From assembly GCA_038848185.1 (NCBI GenBank), contig JAWCNV010000001.1, positions 1 through 64,000 on the forward strand: DNA of 64,000 bases, read 5' to 3'. Positions 7,370-15,107 of the stretch are shown piece after piece (position 1 is the stretch's first letter; every line of letters begins with the position of its first letter). The notes under the pieces are model-generated. The model made no database searches, was not told where the DNA came from, and was given only the letters and a program-made list of their open reading frames with translations. The position numbers and the translations under genes were made by a program. This DNA is from JAAOZP01 sp038848185 (GTDB lineage: Archaea; Thermoproteota; EX4484-205; JAAOZP01).

Positions 7370-7861
7370 TCACTTCTTATATCCTATTTTCCTGAGGAAC
7401 TCGTATCTGTGCTTCTTGTCCTCCTCGCTTTCTACACCTTTCGTCTTAACTCCGTCCACTACTCCAAGAACACCCCTGCCCAATTCTGTTTCAGCTATGA
7501 TAATGTTAATTGGGTTCCCGGTGGCGCAGAACACTGTAGCAACCTCCTCAACATTCTTAACTCTGTCTAAAACGTTAACTGGGTAAGCGTTTTTCAAAAC
7601 CACTACGAAAACATGGCCAGCTGAAATCTTTAAAGCGTATTCGACTGCAAGGTTCTTCAACTCTTCACTACTGCCTTCAAACCTTACGAGGGCTGGTCCA
7701 CTTGATTCGCAGAACGCTACTGCAAAATCTACTCTAGGCATGCTTGAAACAATGGCCTCGTAAAGGTCTTCGACACTCTTTATGAAGTGGGATTGCCCTA
7801 TTATTAGTTGAACCCCATCCGGAGGCTTTATCTCAACCGATTCCAGCCTGATATCTGACAT
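7370..7861 (-). CDS. Adenosine-specific kinase family protein (DUF355)
   Basis: The 163-residue protein matches the small archaeal/bacterial family named adenosine-specific kinase after a structure with bound adenosine phosphates. Conserved stretches are IIGQSHFIKSVEDLYEAI (20-37), AVAFCESSGPALVRFEG (47-63), GHVFVVVLKNAYPVNVLD (82-99), VATVFCATGNP (107-117) and ETELGRGVLGVVDG (123-136). Length fits the family. Biological role is uncertain despite the name. It is the first gene of a two-gene operon with the sugar kinase. Its ATG lies close to the divergent DUF763 gene, so both promoters share this short region. Confidence 0.85.
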   Translation of the reverse strand: MSDIRLESVEIKPPDGVQLIIGQSHFIKSVEDLYEAIVSSMPRVDFAVAFCESSGPALVRFEGSSEELKNLAVEYALKISAGHVFVVVLKNAYPVNVLDRVKNVEEVATVFCATGNPINIIIAETELGRGVLGVVDGVKTKGVESEEDKKHRYEFLRKIGYKK

Positions 7862-7929
7862 GGCTGTTTAAAATGGTTTTTCAGGAGGTAAAAAGTTTTT
7901 ATGAGAAACCCTGCCGCATACATATCGGA

Positions 7930-9075
7930 GTGTCTTCGAGAAGCGGATTCTTCGATCTTCGCCTCCATGGTGGCAAGGCTCCTCAGTGGCTGGTTTCAAG
8001 AATGGTTCGGTTGGGCGGTGCCATAGTTGAGGCGATAGTCATGGAGTTTGGTACACTCGAGCTTTTGAGACGCCTCTCAGATCCCCTCTGGTTCCAAGGC
8101 TTGTCTAACGTGCTCGGATACGATTGGGACAGCTCAGGGTCGACGACAGTCACAGCCGGGGTCTTGAAAACAATTCTTTCGGAAAGGAATATAGGGGTTT
8201 ACGCCTGTGGCGGTAAAGGGGCATCTTCCCGTAAGACGCCTAGCGAAATAGAAAACATAGTTAAAACACAAAGGATTGATACTGACTCAAACAGGCTGAC
8301 ATATCTCTCTAAGATGTGTGCTAAAGTCGATAATTCGATGATACAGGCAGGATACCAGCTTTACCACCATGCTTTCTTCTTCGACAAAGAGGGTAATTGG
8401 GCTGTCGTGCAACAAGGTATGAACCCGGAGCTGAAATGGGCGCGAAGATACCATTGGCTGAGCGAGGGCGTTAAAAGCCTCGTCGAGGAGCCTCACTCTG
8501 GAATAATAGGCGTTTCAAAACACAATAATGTCTTAAACCTGACCGCGAGGGATAGTAGAGAGAACAGGAAGGCTTCGATTGAAATGGTTGCCGAGCCTCC
8601 TCAGAAGCTTAAAAGATATTTGAGGACTGTTGACGAAGCCTCTTCAGAAACACTTTTTAGATGGATGCTTGGAGGCGTCGAGCCGCCTGCCTACAGGATT
8701 GTGCTGGAAAGAAATGTTAACTGGAAGGCTCTTGAAAAAGCCTACGAGCTTAAACCAGGAAGCTACGAGGAGCTTCTAAGCATCAGGGGGATTGGACCCG
8801 GGACCCTGAGGGCGCTTTCTCTAGTTGCTGAAATAGTTTTCGATGCTCCTCCCAGTTGGAGGGATCCGATAAGATTCTCATTTGCGTTCGGCGGTAAGGA
8901 TGGCGTCCCGTATCCTGTTGACAGGAGAAGGATGGATCGCGTGGTAAGCATGCTTGAAGACGCGTTGTCGAAAGCGAAGGTAGGTGAAAAGGATAGGTTG
9001 CGTGCCATGAGAAACCTTAAAACACTTACGGAAAGACTTGGAGACACTGGGTCGGAGAAAACTCCTTTTCGCTAA
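7930..9075 (+). CDS. DUF763 family protein
   Basis: The protein belongs to DUF763, a conserved archaeal and thermophile family of unknown function. Visible hallmarks are GFFDLRLHGGKAPQWL near the N-terminus, GVYACGGKG, the histidine-rich YQLYHHAFFFD with WAVVQQGMN, and EEPHSGI with the helix-hairpin-helix-like LLSIRGIGPGTLRALSLV further on, ending in a YPVDRRRMD segment. The helix-hairpin-helix suggests nucleic acid binding. An upstream ATG at 7873 extends the frame by 19 residues, but family members usually begin close to the LHGG motif, and a TATA-like GTTTTTATG at 7894-7902 fits the GTG at 7930. The upstream start is only 11 bases from the divergent gene. Confidence 0.82.
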   Translation: MSSRSGFFDLRLHGGKAPQWLVSRMVRLGGAIVEAIVMEFGTLELLRRLSDPLWFQGLSNVLGYDWDSSGSTTVTAGVLKTILSERNIGVYACGGKGASSRKTPSEIENIVKTQRIDTDSNRLTYLSKMCAKVDNSMIQAGYQLYHHAFFFDKEGNWAVVQQGMNPELKWARRYHWLSEGVKSLVEEPHSGIIGVSKHNNVLNLTARDSRENRKASIEMVAEPPQKLKRYLRTVDEASSETLFRWMLGGVEPPAYRIVLERNVNWKALEKAYELKPGSYEELLSIRGIGPGTLRALSLVAEIVFDAPPSWRDPIRFSFAFGGKDGVPYPVDRRRMDRVVSMLEDALSKAKVGEKDRLRAMRNLKTLTERLGDTGSEKTPFR

Positions 9076-9095
9076 AAACATATAAGTTAAATCAT

Positions 9096-9761
9096 GTGAA
9101 GCATGTCGGGATGGCTCTATTAGACGATAAGAATAGGGAGATGCTGCGAAGCATGTTCAACAGAGAGTTTAAGGATCCTGTTGACATAATAGTTTTCACG
9201 GATGAGAAGGACTGTAAGTATTGTAATGAAACGCTGCAGATAGCCCAGGAGATCTCCAGCATAAATCCGGATATTGTCGTGAGGCACTATCCTTCTGAGA
9301 AGAGCATCAGGGAGATGGAGAAGTATAGAGTGAAGCTTTTTCCCGCTACGATAATCGCTTCTCCAGAGAAGGATTACGGCATAAGATTCTTCGGAATCCC
9401 TTCCGGATACGAGTTTGAGACATATGTTAAAGACATACTGATGGTAAGCAGTAGGAGAAGTATGCTGAAGGACTCTACTAGGGAGTTCATAAAGGAGGTG
9501 GGCGAGCAGTTAAACATTAAAGTTTTCGTTACCCCAACCTGCCCATACTGCCCCACAATGGTTTTCTATGCTCATCAATTCGCTTTTGAGAACGATCTGA
9601 TAACTGGGGAAATGATAGAAGCATCAGAGTTCCCAAATCTCGCTGAAAAGTATAACGTGACTGGGGTTCCAAAGCTTGTTGTAAACGATGCTCATGAAAT
9701 GGTGGGCATGAGATCGGAGAAACAGCTGGTTGAGTTTCTTAAACATGTTTTAAGCCATTAG
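9096..9761 (+). CDS. Protein disulfide oxidoreductase (PDO, double glutaredoxin fold)
   Basis: The 221-residue protein has two thioredoxin-like halves, each with a CxxC site: CKYC at 40-43 and CPYC at 149-152. This is the arrangement of the PDO proteins of hyperthermophiles, which form and shuffle disulfides in cytosolic proteins. Cis-proline loops are seen at KLFPATI (about 70-76) and TGVPKLVV near the C-terminus. Length is typical. It starts with GTG 20 bases after DUF763 and may be in the same operon. PDO abundance correlates with intracellular disulfides in thermophilic archaea, consistent with the other thermophile markers here. Confidence 0.9.
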   Translation: MKHVGMALLDDKNREMLRSMFNREFKDPVDIIVFTDEKDCKYCNETLQIAQEISSINPDIVVRHYPSEKSIREMEKYRVKLFPATIIASPEKDYGIRFFGIPSGYEFETYVKDILMVSSRRSMLKDSTREFIKEVGEQLNIKVFVTPTCPYCPTMVFYAHQFAFENDLITGEMIEASEFPNLAEKYNVTGVPKLVVNDAHEMVGMRSEKQLVEFLKHVLSH

Positions 9762-9834
9762 TACAGGATGGTTTAAACAGATATTAGGCCAGCTTTATTA
9801 ACGTTTAAATAATGTTGCTTGAGGCAAATGAACC

Positions 9835-10473
9835 ATGTTTGAGGCAACATATTACGAGATTAGGTACAGGCTTGGCCAGTCTACAGTCGGGCTAATACCC
9901 TTAGGCTCCGTTAAAAACCAAGGTCCACATCTTCCAGCAGGCTCCGCCTCTATCCTCGCTAGCTACTACTCGGCAAAAATATCTGAGGCGCTCCAGCCAT
10001 ACGTTTTCCGAACCGGGGAAATCCAGTATGGAGTTGGAGGAGGTTTAATCTCGTTGAAACCCGAGGCTCTAAACATGCTTCTCGTAAACCTTGTCGAGGA
10101 GCTTTCGAAATTGGGTTTTAAGAAAATCGTTCTGCTGAATACTGATTCCGCAAACGACCTTTTTCTGAAGGAGTTTATAGGTAAGCATCCTGTTAAGGAT
10201 ACGAATATTCTTCAACTGAACGTGTGGGAATATTATCCTGATGTTCAGGCCTTGGAAGGCGAGCCTAAAGCAGGCTCGGGCGGCGCCTACCTGACTTCAC
10301 AACTTATGTTCATAGATCGGAGCCTTGTTAAGGAGGACAGGATAAAGTATGCCGACTCCTCCATGGGCGTGGAGGGCAACGCTTCGAAAGCAAGCGTTGA
10401 GGCAGGCGAGGCGATAACTGCTAAGACCACTAGGACTCTCGTGGAGAAAGTAGAGGAGTTAATGAGAAAATAA
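9835..10473 (+). CDS. Creatininase-fold protein lacking the metal ligands
   Basis: The 212-residue protein aligns by eye with the creatininase/FAPy-deformylase family: PLGSVKNQGPHLPAG (22-36) corresponds to the family's PLGSxExHGPHLPxxxD. Here the ligand Glu is Lys27, the ligand His is Gln29 and the ligand Asp falls at Ala38. The usual NGHGGN is NTDSAN (about 101-106), and the GHAGxxETS stretch is AGSGGAYLTS. All expected metal ligands are thus missing although the scaffold phrases remain, so hydrolase activity is unlikely. It may be a structural or regulatory subunit of an active homolog elsewhere. A TATA-like stretch (ACGTTTAAATAAT) lies 25-35 bases before the ATG. It converges on the ACT protein with an 11-base gap. 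Confidence 0.7.
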   Translation: MFEATYYEIRYRLGQSTVGLIPLGSVKNQGPHLPAGSASILASYYSAKISEALQPYVFRTGEIQYGVGGGLISLKPEALNMLLVNLVEELSKLGFKKIVLLNTDSANDLFLKEFIGKHPVKDTNILQLNVWEYYPDVQALEGEPKAGSGGAYLTSQLMFIDRSLVKEDRIKYADSSMGVEGNASKASVEAGEAITAKTTRTLVEKVEELMRK

Positions 10474-10484
10474 TCTGAAGCCTT

Positions 10485-10988
10485 TTACTTTAAAGTAACG
10501 CTTCTTACTCCACGTATCCTACGCATTTTTTCAATAATCTCTCCGGGAACCCGCCCGTTAACAACGATCTGCAGCTTAGGCTCAGGGACGAGTTCGGGGT
10601 CGTCTGCAATAACTTGTCTTATGCTTATACCAAGTTCAGCTATGAGGGTGCTTGCACTGGCCACAATGCCTGGCTTATTAGGATCAGCGTAAATCTCAAT
10701 AGCGTCAAACCCAAGGTAGGGTGCTGCATCGGCTAGGTTCGGGCCAGCAGGCTTAAGTGCCCTAAACACCTTGCTTAACTTTTCATCCTTCATTATTAGT
10801 TCAACGGTATTCCGGACTATCCTCCTGTCAGCATTAGCTGCCTTAGCTATTTTAGCATCCGGTATGTTGATGGGGCCGCAATATATCTTCCCGTCGTCAG
10901 AAATAGTTAACCCGTTTTCAACAAGTAGCCGTGCAACCCTTATTTTTGCAGGATATCGTTTAACCTTTTCATACACCTTGTTCCACAA
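10485..10988 (-). CDS. ACT-domain regulatory protein with N-terminal helix-turn-helix-like region
   Basis: The protein fits the archaeal ACT-domain family (COG2061-like) thought to regulate amino-acid metabolism. An N-terminal region (VYEKVKRYPAKIRVARLLVENG) precedes IAKAANADRRIVRNTVELI, which looks like a helix-turn-helix, and the C-terminal part (IEIYADPNKPGIVASASTLIAELGIS and onward) has the beta-alpha-beta pattern of ACT domains. I place the start at the TTG at 10988, because a TATA-like TTTTAAATAC lies about 27 bases upstream and the family starts with a WxxV-type segment. The frame is open to an ATG at 11063. It lies divergent from TrpB2, suggesting a link with tryptophan or another amino acid, which is inference. 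Confidence 0.72.
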   Translation of the reverse strand: MWNKVYEKVKRYPAKIRVARLLVENGLTISDDGKIYCGPINIPDAKIAKAANADRRIVRNTVELIMKDEKLSKVFRALKPAGPNLADAAPYLGFDAIEIYADPNKPGIVASASTLIAELGISIRQVIADDPELVPEPKLQIVVNGRVPGEIIEKMRRIRGVRSVTLK

Positions 10989-11133
10989 GCCTAACTGGTT
11001 TCTCGGCGGCCATGTATTTAAAACTAGTTGGCTCTGTCTTATAATAGTCCTCAGGATTATCAAAACCTATTGGTCTTCCTGTTAGGGGAGCCGCATGATT
11101 GAATGTACTAAAGTATACAATTGTTCAATAGAG

Positions 11134-11141
11134 TATATATA
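11134..11141 (+). promoter_or_regulatory. TATA box for trpB2
   Basis: TATATATA at 11134-11141 is centred about 34 bases before the ATG at 11172, giving a short leader. Its position argues against the upstream ATG at 11121, which would lie before the predicted transcription start. Confidence 0.5.
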
Positions 11142-11171
11142 CTGGTGTTAAACGCCTTAAAGGCGATCAAA

Positions 11172-12497
11172 ATGAAGCCGCCAGTAGTCAATCTAAATCC
11201 GGACGATATGCCTAGAAAATGGTACAATATTCTTCCAGATCTTCCACGCCCCTTGGATCCGCCGATAAACCCTGCTACAAAGCAACCTATTAAACCCCAG
11301 GATTTAGAAGTGATTTTTCCCAAGGAGCTTATCCGTCAAGAGGTTTCCAGCGAGAGGTATATTCCAATACCTGAGGAGGTTGTTCAAGCATACTATGCTA
11401 TTGGAAGACCGACACCCCTGAGAAGAGCCACGCGTTTAGAGAAGTATCTTAACACTCCTGCGAAAATATACTTCAAATGCGAATACGTGAATGTTGTTGG
11501 AAGCCATAAGCCTAACACTGCAATAGCTCAAGCCTATTTTAACATGGTTGAAGGCACGAAGGGCTTAACCACTGAAACTGGAGCAGGCCAATGGGGCTCA
11601 GCCCTAGCATTGGGATGCGCATTCTTCAAGATGAAGTGTAAAGTGTTCATGACGAGGAGCAGCTACTTGTCGAAACCCTACAGGAAGATACTTATGCAGA
11701 TCTTTGGAGCCGAAGTCTATCCTTCTCCAAGTGACCAAACAGATTTTGGCAAGAAGATGCTTGAGCAGGATCCTAACCACCCCGGCTCTCTAGGGATAGC
11801 TATAAGCGAGGCAATAGAGACGGCTGTGAAAACAGGTATGAAATACTCTCTTGGAAGCGTTCTAAACCATGTTCTACTCCACCAGACGGTTGTGGGTGAA
11901 GAAGCCATGAGGCAGCTTCAAGCTTTCGATGGAAAGCCTGACTACGTTATAGGCTGTATAGGTGGAGGCTCCAATTACTCGGGATTAGCATTCCCGTTCA
12001 TGCGTGAAAAGCTTGCTGGTAAGCTTGACGCAGAGTTTATCGCGGTAGAGCCCAAAGCAGTCCCATCCATAACAAGGGGGAAATACATGTATGACTTTGG
12101 GGACACTGCTGAAATGACTCCCATGATTAAAATGTATACAGTTGGTCACAAGTTCTTCACACCTCCAATACATGCTGGTGGTCTAAGGTACCATGGGAAG
12201 GCCCCTGCTCTCTGCCTGCTGGCTAATGAAGGATATGTCAAGACTGTAGCATATCATCAGAGGGAGATTTTCGAAGCCGGAAAAATATTTGCGGAAAACG
12301 AGGGTCTGGTTCCTGCTCCTGAAACAAATCATGCAATTAAAGCTGCTATAGATATCGCGTTGGAATGCAAAAGGAAGGGTGAGGAGAAGACTATACTGTT
12401 CAACATGAGTGGCCACGGTCTCCTAGATCTCCAAGGATACGCTGAATACCTTGAGGGCAAACTCGTAGATTACGAGCCGCCGCAAATCTTGGTTTAG
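11172..12497 (+). CDS. trpB2: Tryptophan synthase beta chain, TrpB2 type
   Basis: This PLP enzyme converts serine and indole into tryptophan. It is of the TrpB2 class, recognised by the long N-terminal extension with KWYNILPDLP and RPTPLRRATRLEKYL, the PLP lysine in GSHKPNTAIAQ, TTETGAGQWGSALALG, KPYRKILMQIFGAEVYPSPS, the phosphate loop CIGGGSNYSGLAFP, HAGGLRYHG and a C-terminal FNMSGHGLLDL. No TrpA gene is adjacent, as is common for TrpB2, which may act as an independent indole-scavenging enzyme. The start at ATG 11172 fits family N-termini better than 11121. A regulatory ACT protein lies divergently upstream. Length is normal. Confidence 0.92.
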   Translation: MKPPVVNLNPDDMPRKWYNILPDLPRPLDPPINPATKQPIKPQDLEVIFPKELIRQEVSSERYIPIPEEVVQAYYAIGRPTPLRRATRLEKYLNTPAKIYFKCEYVNVVGSHKPNTAIAQAYFNMVEGTKGLTTETGAGQWGSALALGCAFFKMKCKVFMTRSSYLSKPYRKILMQIFGAEVYPSPSDQTDFGKKMLEQDPNHPGSLGIAISEAIETAVKTGMKYSLGSVLNHVLLHQTVVGEEAMRQLQAFDGKPDYVIGCIGGGSNYSGLAFPFMREKLAGKLDAEFIAVEPKAVPSITRGKYMYDFGDTAEMTPMIKMYTVGHKFFTPPIHAGGLRYHGKAPALCLLANEGYVKTVAYHQREIFEAGKIFAENEGLVPAPETNHAIKAAIDIALECKRKGEEKTILFNMSGHGLLDLQGYAEYLEGKLVDYEPPQILV

Positions 12498-12645
12498 AGC
12501 ATACTTTATCACTCGCATTTTTCTCAATCTTTTTATAATCCTCTAGACCCACATTATTCTACTTGCTCCATAAATAGTGTTTATCCTTTTATCCGCCCAA
12601 TTCTCAGCACCATCTTTTCAATCCTTTTCTATATACGCTTGAAAA

Positions 12646-12733
12646 AGCCGGGAGAGGGATTTGAACCCTCATACTGCGGGTTTTTGCATGCAAGACTGCA
12701 GCCCGCCGCCTAACCGGATTCGGCTATCCCGGC
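12646..12733 (-). tRNA. tRNA-Cys (GCA) with a 14-nt intron
   Basis: On the minus strand the 7-bp acceptor stem (GCCGGGA with TCCCGGC), D arm, anticodon stem (GCGGG with CCCGC) and T arm (GAGGG, TTCAAAT, CCCTC) are all present. The anticodon is GCA and the discriminator base is U73, both expected for cysteine. The anticodon loop is interrupted after position 37 by 14 bases (12682-12695). TGCA in the loop can pair with TGCA in the intron, leaving three-base bulges at both junctions, which is the bulge-helix-bulge cut by archaeal splicing endonuclease. The CCA end is not encoded. Confidence 0.93.
12682..12695 (-). other. Intron of tRNA-Cys at canonical position 37/38
   Basis: These 14 bases separate nucleotide 37 (G) from 38 (A) of the anticodon loop. 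Removing them leaves a standard seven-base loop, CUGCAGA. The intron is near the short end of those known in archaea. Confidence 0.85.
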
Positions 12734-12757
12734 ATCTACCCATTTTATTCCTTATGA

Positions 12758-12768
12758 TTAAATAAATT
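12758..12768 (-). promoter_or_regulatory. TATA-like box for tRNA-Cys
   Basis: On the minus strand an A/T-rich stretch (AATTTATTTAA) is centred about 30 bases before the first tRNA nucleotide, the expected distance for an archaeal box A with a short precursor leader. Confidence 0.45.
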
Positions 12769-12908
12769 TTTCCTCCCTAATCGTTTAAACGTGTTTTTAG
12801 GATTGCTTTAGGAATTGGATTGGCTTTACACGGGCTTCAGTATCCCAATCGATGAAAAGTCGTTTTTCAGTTATGTTTAAAAATGAGTTATACTTTTATT
12901 TCTAGGTT

Positions 12909-13235
12909 ATGCCAGTATATTGCGAGTGCATGATTAGGTATGTGGTTCCCGCACTCAGGATGCTAATATCGAAGCAGCTTGTGGAGAACTATAACCTTAA
13001 CCAGGTTCAGGTGGCTAAGCTGCTCAACGTTACCCAGCCCTCCGTAAGCAACTACATGGGTAGGAGGAAAACCAGTGTCAAGATAAGGCGTTTCCTAAAC
13101 AACACTGTTGTGAACGAGTATGCTAGCAACCTAGCTAAGAAGATTTTCGAGAAGGGCTTATCGCTGAAGGAGCTTGAAGAAGACCTTTGCAACCTATGCA
13201 CTGAGTTGCGTAAAGGTGGCTATATGACGAGTTGA
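12909..13235 (+). CDS. XRE-like helix-turn-helix transcriptional regulator (COG2522-like)
   Basis: The 108-residue protein begins with a Cys-containing strand (PVYCECMIRYVVPALRMLI) and then shows a clear helix-turn-helix: NLNQVQVAKLLNVTQPSVSNYM (about 30-51). The C-terminal part has LCNLC, a possible zinc or redox pair. This arrangement matches small archaeal predicted regulators of the COG2522 type. A 6-bp inverted repeat (GATTGG at 12818-12823, CCAATC at 12845-12850) lies upstream of the gene and could be an operator, though this is weak. It is followed closely by a small membrane protein gene. The regulated genes are unknown. Confidence 0.8.
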   Translation: MPVYCECMIRYVVPALRMLISKQLVENYNLNQVQVAKLLNVTQPSVSNYMGRRKTSVKIRRFLNNTVVNEYASNLAKKIFEKGLSLKELEEDLCNLCTELRKGGYMTS

Positions 13236-13241
13236 CTTGAA

Positions 13242-13493
13242 ATGAAAGCTACCTACATTGCTTTAGCGATTTTCTCCCTGATTCCTGCTTTAATCTTCAT
13301 TTTTTACTTAGCTCCTCTGGTTGATCAAATGCTAAAAAATGCTCCAGCGGATGCTCCAGCGTTGAGTTCTGTCAGAGACCTGGTCTTAATTACGACTTTT
13401 TTCCTTATTCTAGACGCAGTGTTATCGCTGATACTTGCTTTTACAGAGAATAAAGTTGAGAAGCCTTCTAAACAGGCTGAGCGGAAAGGCTAA
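13242..13493 (+). CDS. Small two-helix membrane protein
   Basis: The 83-residue protein has two hydrophobic helices (about 5-27 and 47-68) joined by an alanine- and proline-rich loop, and ends in a lysine-rich tail. No family is recognised. It starts six bases after the HTH regulator and is probably translated from the same message, so it may be a membrane partner or target of that regulator. Confidence 0.6.
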   Translation: MKATYIALAIFSLIPALIFIFYLAPLVDQMLKNAPADAPALSSVRDLVLITTFFLILDAVLSLILAFTENKVEKPSKQAERKG

Positions 13494-13523
13494 ATAGTAG
13501 TTTAAATCCTAATTTTAAAAGAA

Positions 13524-14285
13524 TTGAGGCTGGTTCTGGTGCTCGCGGTGCTAACGCTCCTAGCCGTTTCACCAGTGTTGTTGATGGATGCTATTATTCC
13601 TTCAAGCAGTATTCCATATGGCAATGGGAGCATAACCATATCCGGGTTCAGTAATAGCCCTTGGGTATATGCTCTCGGGATATCTGTGCCAGGTTACGGT
13701 GTGGAGGCTGTGGCCACTCAAGGCAGGGAGCTCGTAGATGTTTTCACACAATATTTTAACTCAGGCATATGGTTCATCCTCTGTCTGGTTGTTATCGTCA
13801 TGATTAGTCTGGTTGCTAGCTTAATTTCCAACTCTGTTGGAGATGCTGTTAGAGCTTCCGTCTTATCTCTGACTGTTGCCTCCGTCCTAGGCTTATACTA
13901 TTTGAACAATAGTCTGAAACCTGCTCTATACAATCTTTCAATCAGACAAACTGTTATAGAGGATGCTGTCGCAACCTTCTCCCTCATGATTGTGGCTGGA
14001 ACAATAGTTAACATTATTGCTTTGACACTACTCTCAGGAGTTTTAACATACGTGGTTCTCAGGTTTAAGCCTCGTCAAGTTGCAGCCGCCCCAGTTAAAC
14101 CACAGGCTTTAGAGAAGCCTATTGAGGTGAAAACTGAAGAGGTTAAGAGGGAGAAGGCACCTCCCCTCAGCACTCCCCCGCTCTGTCCTAACTGCGGCTC
14201 AAAACTAGTTTGGAAACCTGAGGAATCCAGGTATTATTGCGAGAAATGCGGCAGCTATCCTGAGGATGTTTACCTTAAAATCTAA
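13524..14285 (+). CDS. Membrane protein with C-terminal cytoplasmic zinc ribbon
   Basis: The 253-residue protein has an N-terminal hydrophobic segment (signal anchor, about 3-22), an extracellular loop, and about four further membrane helices between roughly 80 and 190. A charged linker rich in Pro, Lys and Glu follows, then a zinc ribbon with CPNCG and CEKCG about 20 residues apart near the end. The TTG at 13524 follows an A/T-rich stretch (AATTTTAAAAG), suggesting a leaderless message. No family name can be given. It belongs with the preceding regulator and small membrane protein, and its 3' end overlaps the convergent gene by 11 bases. Confidence 0.68.
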   Translation: MRLVLVLAVLTLLAVSPVLLMDAIIPSSSIPYGNGSITISGFSNSPWVYALGISVPGYGVEAVATQGRELVDVFTQYFNSGIWFILCLVVIVMISLVASLISNSVGDAVRASVLSLTVASVLGLYYLNNSLKPALYNLSIRQTVIEDAVATFSLMIVAGTIVNIIALTLLSGVLTYVVLRFKPRQVAAAPVKPQALEKPIEVKTEEVKREKAPPLSTPPLCPNCGSKLVWKPEESRYYCEKCGSYPEDVYLKI

Positions 14286-14991
14286 AGATGATGCCCGCCA
14301 ACCAGTATATTAGGAGGATACTTGCTCCTACGAATATTGCTACGCCAATTTTCCTAGCTCTGCTCAACTCCTCTCTGACGGAGATATAGTAGGTGTCGAC
14401 AAGAATATACGCGTTCAGGTAAACTAGGAGTATTGCTACCGAAGCAAAAGGCAGGACTATTGCTAAAGGGGGTAGCTCTATTCTGAAACCGTCTTCTTTT
14501 TGCATGCTAAACCTGTTTAGAATAAAGGTTAGTTTTGAAGCTCCCGAAGCCATCTCTGTCTGAGGCGGGAGTATTACGAAAATACCGTTGGAGAAAGTGT
14601 AGCGGTCTGATGAAACTTGCTTATAGTATGAGTAGTTACTAGTCAGAATCCCGTAGAGCATTCTCGTTGTTGAATTCGAGTTAAACGTTACTGTAAGGTT
14701 TGTGGTTGGTGAATCAGGTATGAGTTGCACCAGCGATACTCTACCCGTGAGAACAGGTATTCCCAGACTTCCATTAGTTACTACAAGTGAGGAATAGCCC
14801 TTCCCTTCAGCCGTTTTAACATTTACCTGAATATTCTCAACAGGAGGGCTTAACGCTATCACGAAAATATCTCCTTCAAGGATTTTCACGTTTTGGAAAG
14901 AGTATTCCGCCATGTTACCGTTACCTATGGTTAAGACTAATACATATGTTAACAGGATACTGGTTAACAGTGCAGGCATGCTTCTCTTCAA
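14275..14991 (-). CDS. Predicted secreted or membrane-anchored protein with two C-terminal helices
   Basis: The 238-residue protein has an N-terminal signal peptide (about 1-27, positively charged start then hydrophobic). An extracellular beta-rich region with several Asn-x-Ser/Thr sites (for example NLT, NST, NYS) follows, and then two membrane helices (about 175-198 and 214-235) separated by a short basic loop. The glycosylation sites fit an archaeal surface protein. No family is recognised. It is convergent with the zinc-ribbon membrane protein, overlapping by 11 bases, and starts about 117 bases from the divergent AAA-Lon gene. Confidence 0.62.
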   Translation of the reverse strand: MKRSMPALLTSILLTYVLVLTIGNGNMAEYSFQNVKILEGDIFVIALSPPVENIQVNVKTAEGKGYSSLVVTNGSLGIPVLTGRVSLVQLIPDSPTTNLTVTFNSNSTTRMLYGILTSNYSYYKQVSSDRYTFSNGIFVILPPQTEMASGASKLTFILNRFSMQKEDGFRIELPPLAIVLPFASVAILLVYLNAYILVDTYYISVREELSRARKIGVAIFVGASILLIYWLAGIIFRF

Positions 14992-15107
14992 CTAGTATTC
15001 TATAGTTGTTAGGAATATGGGGGATTTATCTTTTCATGCTTTGCGGGAAGTTTAATAACTGTGTATAAAGCTTTATACCCAAGTACTGTAGGAAGAATCA
15101 GAAAGGA

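Noticed and set aside
12818..12850. Inverted repeat GATTGG-CCAATC upstream of the HTH regulator
   Set aside because: Six-base arms over 21 bases are expected by chance; mentioned only as a weak operator idea.
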